A stretch of DNA of 64,000 bases, from contig NW_004190383.2 in NCBI RefSeq assembly GCF_000224145.3, forward strand, positions 1 through 64,000, in the 5' to 3' direction. This stretch comes from Ciona intestinalis (taxonomy: Eukaryota > Chordata > Ascidiacea > Phlebobranchia > Cionidae). Of the stretch, positions 1 through 12,100 are shown one piece after another. The notes under the pieces are model-generated. The model did not search any database. It was not told the origin of the DNA and saw only the letters and a list, made by a program, of their open reading frames with translations. Position numbers and translations under genes: made by a program. Positions within the stretch are counted from its first letter, which is position 1. Each line of letters starts with the position of its first letter.

Positions 1-182
1 GAAGATGGGACACTTTTTATTCTATTTTATCGTCCCATCTTGTAGTAAACAAAGAACAATCAAAGAAATATAAAACCGTATCCCCACGACTCCCATAGAC
101 CGTTGTTAATTGTTTAAAACACGATCAGGTTATTTGGATAATATGTTCTAAAGGTGTCCTGTCTTCCCCCACCCTACTATAT
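1..182 (-). mobile_element. MITE copy, cut by window start
   Basis: Internal hallmarks are present (TAGTAAACAAAGAACAATCA, TTGTTTAAAACACGATCAGG) and the right end is CCCCCACCCTACTATA. The family has long inverted terminal repeats flanked by TA. It is non-autonomous, with no transposase frame. Confidence 0.9.
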
Positions 183-885
183 ATATATGTGTGTATTCAA
201 GTAACCTTCGTTCGGAATCAGATTTATAGATTTATGATAAAAAATGTTCCGTGTTTGCGCATGCGCAGTAGCAGCCGATAGAAACCGGATTTCCGCGACA
301 CCGATTTATATGTCCGGTCGCCATTATTTTAACGCGCTTGCTTTAACACAAAAATATAGAATTTCATTTATTCGTCTGCAATGGTCCCATCTACATTTCT
401 TCCCAGTTGAGTATATGTGTTTATTTCTTTACTATTTATCCAGTAAAAAATATGGATGGATCTATAGTGTCGCGTTGTTATAAATTATATGTGAATTTCT
501 TCGCACAAAGTTACATACGTGGTAACTTGTAAGGCTTACAATGTAAGCGGACACGCGGTGTATGAAACAGAACACCCGTGTTGTAACTACTGTCGTTGCC
601 ACACCATGCGAGGGTGAACAAGTTAAATTCATGTATCTTATCTTTCATATTAAGCCTTTAACAAAATAAGTAAACCTAATACCTGACAAAGCTTCGCACG
701 GAGAAACGCCAGCCCACCACAGTAGTATTACAAACACCAAAATATATGATATTTCCATTTTACAAAACCTGAAAAACAAGGGAAACACCCGGTCCTAGTT
801 GTTTTAATACGCACATATATGTTCACTACTTATATAAATCCACATACGAATGAACATAGCTTTTTAAAGCACAAAACTTTAAAAC

Positions 886-1050
886 TGTAGTACTGTGGGG
901 TAAGATGGGATACCGTTAGAACCTAAATCTCATAGTTTCTGACCATGGTTATTCAATTAACAACGCCTGTCTTCGTTTTCTACCAAATGGGACGATAAAT
1001 GTATTTACCTCATAAGAATGAAAACATTTCCTCCCCCACCCTGTTATAAA
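886..1050. mobile_element. MITE, diverged, second-end subfamily
   Basis: It starts with AGTACTGTGGGGTAAGATGG and ends with CCTCCCCCACCCTGTTATA. The centre is decayed. Confidence 0.7.
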
Positions 1051-2004
1051 TAATAGTTCAAATAACAAGTCGATTAAATTTAATTTGTTAGGTTTAAAGG
1101 GCCCGAAAAGCCAAAAGAATATTGAAAGTTTTAGTTGGTTTCGGTTAAAGGCCTGCGCTGTGGATTTTTGTGGTTTTAAAAGTAGTCGCCACAAAATGAC
1201 AAGCGCGATAACTGAAAAGCCTGCATGTGGTGAATTATGAAACAGAACGTTCTTGTTATAACGATTAATCGACCATAACGTGAGAATAAATAAGTTTCAT
1301 TCACTTACATACCCTATAATGAAAAACAAAACTTTACTGCGAATAATGAGAAACTGTTACTAACGTTCCTGTGCCACAACTGCCATTTTAGTTTATCTTG
1401 TATTATAACCAACCGAAATAAGCCTTTTGAGTTTTATTTTATATCCAAAAATCTTTAGCCGCTAATCGTTTCTTTATCCATTTGTTTACAATGTTTACCT
1501 TTAAGGGTTTACAAATATATATTGCTAAGTCTGAAAACTGTTGCATTCGTTCTACTGCCACATATTTGTAGGAAGTAAGCCACGCGTTCCTACGTGAAAT
1601 AAAGCCCGGGGTTTTAAGCCAACCGACGTGCCCACTCAGCGGGAAACACCCGGTCTCTAATATATCCTACGCATAATATACACCGTTACGCAGATATTGC
1701 CAAACTGTCTGCGTTGATAAATTGTTCTATATACCTCGTAGCCAGCCATGTATATATGGATTCTATATACAGAGTCGCGAAGCCTTATAGTATGGGTTAA
1801 ACACTTTTATACTCATAGCACCGGTAAAAAGTATCGAAAAGCGACGCCAAAAAACTCCGTCACATAGTTTATGCTAGTGGTTCCCAAACTTGATCTAACT
1901 CGCGTACCAATTTTTGGTTCATGCAGCGTTCTCGTACCCTGTTTTATTAAAAAACTCCAAAATCCACAAATAAAACCAAAGACAAAATGTTGGGACCAGC
2001 ACTG

Positions 2005-2130
2005 CTCTATATGAGATGGGACACTTTTTCTTTTTCTCGTCTCATTTGGTAGTAAACATTCAATGAATGTCTCGTCCAATTTGGTAAAAACATTCGAAGA
2101 ATTATAAAACCGTATCCTCACGGCTCCCAT
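2005..2130 (-). mobile_element. MITE fragment
   Basis: The left terminal repeat and the TTGGTAGTAAAC section are present. The fragment contains a small internal repeat of the CGTC..TTTGGTA segment. Confidence 0.75.
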
Positions 2131-2410
2131 AAAATTCATTACGTACTTCAATGACGTTGTATTTCGTCACAACGAAACCCTGTTTTACAATCCAATGCCT
2201 CTATACACCAAAGAAATTCGAATTCAATATACATTATAACATGAAGATTTACCCTCTGTAAGCCTACGTAATTTATGTGAATTAAAATAATGCCGACAAC
2301 AATCACTAAAAATTGGTTGCCATCGTTTGGTGAGAGTTAATAGGTTGCTTGCGTACCACCTAGAAAACCTTCGCGTACCATATTTTGGAAACCACTTCTC
2401 TATTCTATAT

Positions 2411-2477
2411 ACAGTAGGGTGAGGAAAGATGGGAAAAAATGAAATAAAAGGTGTCCCATCTTCCCCCACTCTACTAC
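2411..2477. mobile_element. MITE, end-to-end remnant
   Basis: Two terminal repeats are joined almost directly with only about 10 bases between, as if the centre had been deleted. Confidence 0.7.
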
Positions 2478-2724
2478 ATTACTTAATATTTCGGTAAAAG
2501 TAATAGTACAGAAAATACTAAGCGCTGACGTCATCGCAAAAAAAGATTCCGTTTTTGCAATCAAATCACAATTTTTACTTTTAATTATCCACGCAGGAAG
2601 TATTAATTGATATGCACAGTGACGTCATAATGCAGCAATAATCGCAGCTTTCTACGCAGGTAAGCATTGGAGAGGAGACCGCGTACAAATAAGTTTCAAA
2701 CACGCAGTAAGTATTCATACATGG

Positions 2725-2920
2725 ATACTATGGCAGTACAAAGTAAGGAAATGGCTCCCATGGCCTTTGTATGACTTGTCTTGCTTTTCAGCCGAAATAT
2801 AATGGTGTTTTGTTTAGCCGTTGCAATGAAAAACTTCGTACGCATGTGTGTGGCAGTACAAAGAAAGGAAATGAGCTCGTATGGCCTTTAAATGACTTTT
2901 TCAGCCGAAATAATAGTATT
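2725..2920 (+). repeat. Local duplication, two units of about 119 bp
   Basis: TGGCAGTACAAAG.AAGGAAAT, ATGGCCTTT and TTTTTCAGCCGAAAT recur at about 2730 and 2849. It lies downstream of the kazrin stop. Confidence 0.8.
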
Positions 2921-3055
2921 TTTTTAAAAGCATTAAGCATTGGAAATTGGAGCGCCTGGTTTTTGGGGATTATAGGCGCCAAATTATGAAAAATAATAGG
3001 GTGCTAAGGGTGTAAAGGTAAACCCTCACAGTGAGCGTGTCATAATTGGTATTTA

Positions 3056-3162
3056 TGACGTCATAACAGCAGGAAAGTTACAATGGAAGAGTATGAAACG
3101 AAACTATTTGAATCAACCAATAGGAAACAAAGAAAAGCTAGAACAGGAGGTGCTTATATAAG
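3056..3162 (+). promoter_or_regulatory. Promoter-like cluster at the kazrin 3' end
   Basis: TGACGTCA (3056), AACCAATAGG (about 3116) and TATATAAG (3155) line up on the plus strand just below the kazrin stop codon (3179). No downstream plus-strand gene is seen, so the role is unknown. Confidence 0.25.
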
Positions 3163-3178
3163 CCAACCCTTTGATTGG

Positions 3179-6100
3179 TCACTTGCCCAGGTAAAACTGG
3201 GTGTCACGTGACGCTTGGCGACCGAGGCTTCGACTGATGGAAGACTGCGTTCAAGTAAAAACGTTAAATTTTTTATAAATGCTGTATTAAAGCAAAAAAA
3301 TTAATTTAACAAAAAAGAAAGGAATAAAAGCCAGAAAAAAAGTTTAGTTTGAGGATTGTATTAAATCTAAAAGTTGTATCAAAGCAACAAAAAAACTGTA
3401 TCAGAGCAAAAAAATGTATATTTTTAAGACTTTGTTAGAGAAAAAAGTTTTCCTAGTTTTTAGGAAAACAATTGTACTTACCCTTAGGCTTTTACGACTG
3501 CGGTTTGCTGTGCGGACGAAACTAGGCCCAAGTGACGTCATCTTTTTCGCAACGTCATCAGTGACGTAAGGTATTTCGTCAGCGAGACTGTCTCTGTAGG
3601 AATTGGGTTAAAATTAATACGTCATTCATTTATTTATTTATTATTATACGTTAAAGTTTTAATAACATTTTTATTAATATTTTTAACGCAAACAAATTAA
3701 AAACTTGTTATGAATCAAAATATGTTTCAATCTCCTTATAGTAACATTTGGTAGTAAACAAAGAATATTTACAAAATGATATAACTGCATCCTCACGACT
3801 CTAAAAGATCGTTGTTAATTGTTTAAACACGATTACGAAACATGGGATATTATGTACCTATGGTGTCCCATCTTACCCCACAGTAATATATTACGTATAA
3901 TACGGTGGGGGAAGATAGGACATCTTTACCACTTAATATCCTGATCGCGTTTTAAACAATTACCAACGGTCTATGGGAGTCGTGACCATACGGTTTTATA
4001 ATTCTTTAAATGTTTTTTGTTTACAACCAAATGGGACGAGAAAATAGAATAAAAAGGCGTCCCATCTTCCCCCACCCCACATTTTGTTCAGTCGTGCACG
4101 GAATGTCGGCCGGATTTAGAAAAATTTAAAAATGCAACACCTACCTAGCGGGCTTTACTAGCGCTTCAAATTCCGAAGCTAAATGACGTCGAACTGTAGC
4201 TTTGTTGACTGGTATACCTAGTGCGTTCGCCATGTCATCCGAGGTGAACGTGGGGTCTAGAACCAACAGTGCACCGTGGACACCTGAGTCCCTTAAACTG
4301 CTCGAATATTCTAAAGGAATGTAAAGCTAGGTTAGAACTGTAGTTCGGCACAGTGGTTAGCCAGTTAGATAAAATTCTGGTCGCTGCTACCATTGTGGGC
4401 GTAGGTGTCCTTGGGCAGCACACTTAACGGCAATTGCTCGTCTAAATTGCATTACGAAAAAAATATAAAAATTACAAGAAACAGTTATAGCCACACAGTT
4501 AGCGAATGTGGTAACTTGTAAGCGGGCATGAGGTGTATGAAACAGAACACCCGTGTTATAACAACTGTCGTTGCCCCGCCATGCGAGGATAAATAAGTTT
4601 CATACGTGGTAACTTGTAAGCGGGCACGAGGTGTATGAAACAGAACACCCGTGTTATAACAACTGCCGTTGCCCCGCCATGCGAGGATAAATAAGTTTCA
4701 TACGTGGTAACTTGTAAGCGGGCATGAGGTGTATGAAACAGAACACCCGTGTTATAACAACTGCCGTTGCCCCGCCATGCGAGGATAAATAAGTTTCATA
4801 CGTGGTAACTTGTAAGCGGACACGAGGTGTATGAAACAAAACACGTTAACGACTGTCGTTGGCCCGCCATGCGACGATAAATAAGTTACATACGTGGTAA
4901 CTCGAAAGCGGGCACAAGGTGTATAAAACAGTACACGTTAACGACTGTCGTTGCCCCGCCACTCAAAGGATACACAAGTTACATTTATTCATATTTTTAA
5001 ATAGTGGCTGAGAAGAGTCTATACACATACGCCTACAAAGGCAGCAGCACACAGCCTGCAAGAGATATAACTTTACTAGGGCTTGAGCAGCATTATAAAT
5101 AAGAGTTAAATTACCTTTCAGATCCACCGACTTAGCCCACTGTATTAACCTAGCGTTGTTCCACACCAGTACGTCGGTGTCACGTGTTTGACACATCTGC
5201 CTTCGTTCGTCTAATCGCTGCAATAAAACAAGATAAGTAAACAATCAAATAATTGAATAAATGACAAATCGAACAACCTATTACGGGCCACTGGGTAGCG
5301 AGCCAATCCTGGCCTAAATGTCAGAAAACGAGGTTTATGAAACAGAACACCTGTGTTATAACGGCTGCATAATAGTTACATACGTGGTAGCTCGTAAGCG
5401 GGCATGAGGTGTATGAGACAGAACATCCGTGTTATAATGACTGTCATTGTCCCGCCATGCGAGGATAAATAAGTTACACACGTGGTAACTTGTAAGCGGG
5501 CCCGAGGTGTATGAAACAGAACGCCCGTGTTATAACGACTGTCATTGTCCCGCCATGCGAGGATAAATAAGTTACATACGTGGTAACTCGTAAGCGGGCC
5601 TGAGGTGTATGAAACAGAACACCCGTGTTATAACGACTATCGTTGCCGGTCACACGAGAATAGATAAGTTACATTCATTTATCCATTCATACCTGCGTGT
5701 TAAACGCTAACATGCGCAGCAGTTCAATTCCCCGCATCGCGCTTTCTTGGTGGGACTTTTTCTCCATCCCTAGATGGCGCTCGAGATCCTTACGTGAAAG
5801 CGAGTGCAAAGTACGGCCGTCAATCAAGTGTTCACGGAAGCGTGACGCGTATTGCGTCAGACCTACGTCACGTAACCACTGCTCACATACCCACCAGTGA
5901 TCGAGCTGTCCCGCGGCTGACATATTCCTGATTATGACGTCATAATAAATATATATAAACAATACGTAGCATAGCAATGTAGAGTTGGGGGGGAAGATGC
6001 GACACCTTTTTATTCTAATTTCTCGTCACATTTGGTAGTAAACAAAGAACATTAAAAGAATTAATAAACCGTATCCTCACGACTCCCATAAACCGTTGTT

Positions 6101-9100
6101 AATTGTTTAAAACACGATCAGGGTATTTGGATATTATGTGCTAAAGGTGTCCCGTCTTTCCCCATCCAACTATATACAGGACATATAGGTACAAGGTACT
6201 CATATATAGTATTTTATGGTTGAGTTGAAAAATAAATAGATATTTATATTTTATCAATTTATATAGTTAGTTATAAACAAGTTTTAAAATATTATTTGAG
6301 ACGGATTTTGGTAAAAAAATTAGTTGTAGGAAAATTAAAAAAAATAGTTTATTGTAAAATTAAAAAGGAGGTACCAACAAAAGTACAGCAAGACCCACTG
6401 TATACACAACACAGGTACTCACGCCACTGTAACAGCTGGGTTACGAAATTCTTCGATTGCCAACCATAGTTTGCGACGATGCAACACGTTATCGATGTTA
6501 AGACACTTGTCCAACTCTGACTCGGATAACCCCAGCAACACCTACGTGGATATGAGGTTCAAAATGGGGAAAAGCAGTTTTTGGAATGAGATTTCGTAGC
6601 ACAGTGTATATAATGTATAGTAGGATGGGACACCTTTGACACATAATATCCAATTATCCTGATCGTGTTTCAAACAATTAACAACGGTCTATGGAAGTCG
6701 CGAGAATACGGTTTTATAATTCGTTGAACGTTATTTTTTTACCACCATAATGAGAAGATAAATAGAATGAAAAGGTGTCCCATCTTATCCCACCCCATAG
6801 TGTGGTATATATTGTACTATGATATATAATATTAAAGGGTGGAGTCCGTGTTTTTATTTTTTATCTTTAACAATAACACCAACGTAGATGGATACGAGTT
6901 TTAGAATGGGGGCAATTTTTGAATTGAAAATATGTTTGTTATTTTGTTCGAGTCGCATAACGTGGGGCACAGGGCACATGCAGTAAGGTGAAATAAGCAA
7001 GGACAGGTTTGCATTTTTTTTGTTCCATTTGGTAGTTTTATGTTTTATAAAAAAATAGATAAAAAACGTTTAATTCTTATGCATAAACGTTAAACAAATT
7101 ACAATATTACACAATCGTTTATTTAAACCATAAGATAAATAGGACTCTCTGTCACTTATACAAAATGCAACAAATATTGCAGTGCAAAACCAATCACATT
7201 TTATATAATTATTAAAATTTAGATACAACATTTGGTAGTAAACAAAGAACATTTAAAGAATTATAAAACCGTATCCTCACGACTCCCATAGACCGTTGTT
7301 TATTGTTTAAAACACGATCAGGATATTTGGATATTATGTGCTAAAAGTGTCCCATCTTCCCCCACCCTACTATACAAAAAATACAATTTATATAAAAAGC
7401 TTAAGAATGCAATAAATATTACATTAGCACAATGTTTTATAAACGCCTTAACATAAACAGGCCATACTTTTCCACTTTTGATATTTTCCGCACATTCTTT
7501 ACTGTACTGGCCCATGTGCAACACAAGTTCCAACCACACGAGAACCGCATCTGCTCGCCATCTGGAATAAATGAGGTTTTATTACGACACTTGTGTTATA
7601 CCTCATGCTCGCGGTCGGGCTACGTGTGGTTAAAAGCTGATATATAGTAGGGTGGGGGAAGATGGGACACCTTTTTGTTATAATTTCTCGTCCCATTTGG
7701 TAGTAAACAAAGAACATTCAAAGAATTATAAAACCGTGTCTTCGCGAATCCCATAGACCATTGTTAATTGTTTAAAACGCGGTCAGGATATTTGGATAAT
7801 ATGTGCTTAAGCTGTCCCATATTCCCCCACAGTACTCTACATACTGGGATAAATAGGATTTTGATTTCGACACTTTTATTTAAACCATATGTCACGGAAT
7901 GGTCTATAGGACCACAGGAAAGGATGTGGAGAACGAGAAAATGCGGAAATGGGGCGAAAAAAATATTTTCGTTTTATTTTCTCGTCCCATTTGGTTGTAA
8001 ACAGAGCAAGCAAGAATTATAAAACTGTATCCTCACGACTCCCATAGACCGTTGATAATTGTTTAAAACACGATTAAGTTATTGGAATATTATGTGCAAA
8101 GGTGTCCCATATTACCCCACCCTACTATACGTGTATGCCCGGTGCGGTTGAACTAACTGTTAGTGGCCAACGGTATTTTGTGCACAAATAAAAAAAACAA
8201 CTTTTTTCGGCAAAATTGTGACGAAACTCACTTGTGCATTGGAAGATTTTGATTGGTCGTCAGGGTTTCTTTCTTTTCCTCCTCGGAGCGTTCGAAGAGA
8301 TTTGATTGGCTAGAGGTGAGAAAAACGTCCGCGTCTGGAAAAATTATTTTTTTAATAATTTTCTAAAAAAAAATTTAAACGTTTTTATTTACTGGTATAA
8401 GTGACTGCAAAATAACTGTTTTGACAATATAAAAATTTGACCTGTTTTTGCCAAGACAGCACATACAACAATCGAATGATATAAATGGTAAATAGGACGT
8501 TAGAACTGTTTAGATTAACTTAATGCATTTAATTGGAAAATGTTTATATTTGCTACAAGAACAGTTTTTTGGGGGTCGAAGATTTGTTTTTTAATACAAC
8601 ACATTACAACAAATAGAAAGATTCAATTTTAAATTTAAATTTTTACATTTAATTAGGAAAAGTTTTTTGGCGTCAAAATATTAACGAAAAGTAAAAGATA
8701 GAAAACTTAAAATGAGGTTAGGTGCTGTAGATATTGAGGTAGCAGAACATACAAAACTAATATGACTACCACAGCAAACTTTAAATAAACAATTAATTCG
8801 TTTGAATTAATAATTTCAATTACAACAAAACACAAACGTGTTAAAAGTGAACACGAAACTTTAAACGATTCTGATTGGATGAAACTATCACGTGACAACA
8901 ACTACGATGGTGCATACACAAACAACATCCAGTGACGTCATGCATACGTAAAAGTGATAATTATGACGTAGTGGCAACGTCACGCGAGAGCCCCAAAACG
9001 CATCAACGCCAGTGAAGTCGGGTAAAAAAGGAACGAAAAACAAAATTTAGTTTGTCGTGTTTTTCTAATATTTTTTACCGGTGTTTACTGGCGTTTTGGG

Positions 9101-12100
9101 CTTTCATGGAAAATGCAAAAAGTGCAATTATTACGCCACGGCAAGCCAGACAAACCTGAACAAAGAGAACTGACGGAAAAAGAAGCATTTCTTGGGAAAG
9201 TACGGCTGGTAAGCGGCCCTGGTGGTGGAGCAAGCATGTTAGTGTTTGGTGGGGTAAGATGGGAATGTCAAAATAGGGGCAAGATGGGAATAAAACGTTG
9301 GCAAGATAGAAGTAAAAAAACTCGGGATAAAATTCAGACAAAGAAAAAAAAAACATGAAAAGTTGGAACGATTTTGAAAAAGTTCTAAGTGCAATTTTTT
9401 TAGCATAGAATTTGAGTTTGTTTGTGCTAAAGTTTTTCTCTCGTTTTTTTCAGGCTACAATTAAACATCGCTTTTGAGAGCGGGCGATATATTCGTATAG
9501 GTTGTGAAAAATACACTGTGAAACATTGTTCTCGTGTATATAGGACCATTAAACATCCAGAAGCAATTGGAGTAATTACAAGTTTCGTTTACTATTCCTG
9601 TACGAACCATTCTCACCACGTATATAAGTAACAAATAACCACATAGCCACGCATTGATAAACCCATAATTAATATAGGCGCCTATGTAACTACGCTTCTA
9701 GTGCTGGTACTTGAAAATACAGCGATACAATTTAATTCACACACGAGATTTTAGAGAAAAATCCCATTTTTTAAAATTTAGTTTCTTGCTATTTTTCACT
9801 GTTTTATGGAAGATTTTGTTTAAATAAATTAAACCGGTTTTATTAGTGAAGTATTCTTGCTTTTAACTGTAATACTTTACTAAGTAAAACAAGTCAAGAA
9901 AACTATTCAAAATACGTTGAACCGTAAACAGTTTTAGAGAATCACTAAGCACATGTAACAAACTAATCCAAATACGCTGTAAGAAAAAACATTTAAAATT
10001 CGTAATGTGGTATAGTAGGGTGGGGGGAGATGGGACACCTTTAACACATAGTATCCAAATATCCAATCGTGTTTTAAATAGTTAACAACGGTGCATGGAA
10101 GTTGCGTTTTATAATTCTTTGAATTTTCTTTGTTTACTAGCAAATGGGACGAGAAATTAGAATGAAAATGTGTCCCATCTTCCCCCACCCTACTATATAT
10201 TTTATTGCGGGTCTTAAGTGAGATCATTTGTAAAGATACAATTCCAAATTCAGTCGTTACAACAGCGCTATGCGAGGGTCATGACGTCACATATTGTGTC
10301 TTTAGACGCGGTTGATATTCTCACGGGAAAACTAGGATTATAAAGACCGCATGCGCTCCGTCGGTCATAGTTGCGTGTTGTGAAAGTAAAACAATTACGA
10401 CAATGAGTCACAGTCGTGTGTACGTGCGTGCGCGGGTGGGAATTAAAACGCTAGAAGTTTAAACTTGAAAATAATGTTAAAACACTTTAAAGTTTTCAGA
10501 ATACGGTCGGGAAGTTTTATGCTGGTCAAAAAGTTTCGCAGTTTAAGTCAAGATATTGAGATTATTCCCATAAATTAAGATCGCTATATGGAGTGTTGTA
10601 ATTATACTTATCTACTTGTATGTATAAACCACTATAGTGTTTGCAACATATGCACAAGTTATGCATTTTATGTTAGTTCAAACTCGCTAACTTGAGTGAC
10701 CATGTATGTAACTTATTTATCCTCACATGGCGGGCAAATGACAGTCGTTATAACACGGGTGTTCTGTTTCATACACCTCGTGCACAGCTTACGAGTTACC
10801 ATGTATGTAACTTATTTATCCTCGCATGGCGGGGCAACTACAGTCGTTATAACACGGGTGTTTTGTTTCATACACCTCGTGTCAGCTTACAAGTTACCAC
10901 GTATGTAAATTTGTTTATCCTCGCATGGCGGGGCAACGACAGTCGTTATAACACGGGTGTTCTGTTTCATACACCTCGTGTCAGCTTACAAGTTACCACG
11001 TATGTAAATTTGTTTATCCTCACATGGCGGGGCAACGACAGTCGTTATAACACGGGTGTTCTGTTTCATACACCTCGTGTCAGCTTACAAGTTACCACGT
11101 ATGTAAATTTGTTTATCCTCGCATGGCGGGGCAACAACAGTCGTTATAACACGGGTGTTTTGTTTCATACACCTCGTGTCAGCTTACAAGTTACCAGTAT
11201 GTAAATTTGTTTATCCTCACATGGCGGGGCAACGACAGTCGTTATAACACGGGTGTTTTGTTTCATACACCTCGTGTCAGCTTACAAGTTACCATGTATG
11301 TAAATTTGTTTATCCTCACATGGCGGGGAAATGACAGTCGTTATAACACAGGTGTTCTGTTTCATACACCTCGTGTCAGCTTACAAGTTACCACGTATGT
11401 AAATTTGTTTATCCTCACACGACTGGGCAACGACAGTCGTTATAACACAGGTGTTCTGTTTCATACACCTCGTGTCAGCTTACAAGTTACCACGTATGTA
11501 AATTTGTTTATCCTCGCACGACTGGGCAACGACAGTCGTTATAACACGAGTGTTCTGTTTCATACACCTCGTGCTAGCTTACAAGTTACCACGTATGTAA
11601 ATTTGTTTATCCTCACATGGCGGGGCAACGACAGTCGTTATAACACAGGTGTTCTGTTTCATACACCTCGTGTCAGCTTACAAGTTACCACGTATGTAAC
11701 TTGTTTATCCTCGCACGACTGGGCAACGACAGTCGTTATAACACGGGTGTTCTATTTCATACACCTCGTGTCAGCTTACAAGTTACCAGTATGTAAATTT
11801 GTTTATCCTCACATGGCGGGGCAACAACATTCGTTATAACACTGGTGTTCTGTTTCATACACCTCGTGCCAGCTAACGAGTTACCACGTGTGTAACTTTA
11901 TGAGTGATTATTTTTTTGTATGGCTGACAATTCCGTGTACTCCAAAAACACCTTGAAACACTGCGCATACATCTCAGGCAGTTAACGGCGGAAAAATTTA
12001 CGAAACCTACTATTTTTTTACGCTGTATTTTTGCCGGATTTGAATATTTAGTTTAAACTTTGCGCGACACCGTGTAATGGTGCTGACCGCTGAATTATTG

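Noticed and set aside
9140..9210. A minus-strand serine-rich kazrin exon opposite the small plus-strand frame
   Set aside because: Exons 12322-12585 and 8232-8334 join in phase without it, and adding it brings a stop codon in the next exon.
10692..11839. Two long open frames (170 and 210 codons) as a repetitive protein gene
   Set aside because: They follow the 99 bp repeat period, break where a unit is 97 or 98 bases, and the same unit occurs as SINE tail in many introns.
10690..11895. CRISPR array
   Set aside because: The repeats are about 99 bp, directly adjoining with no unique spacers, in animal DNA.
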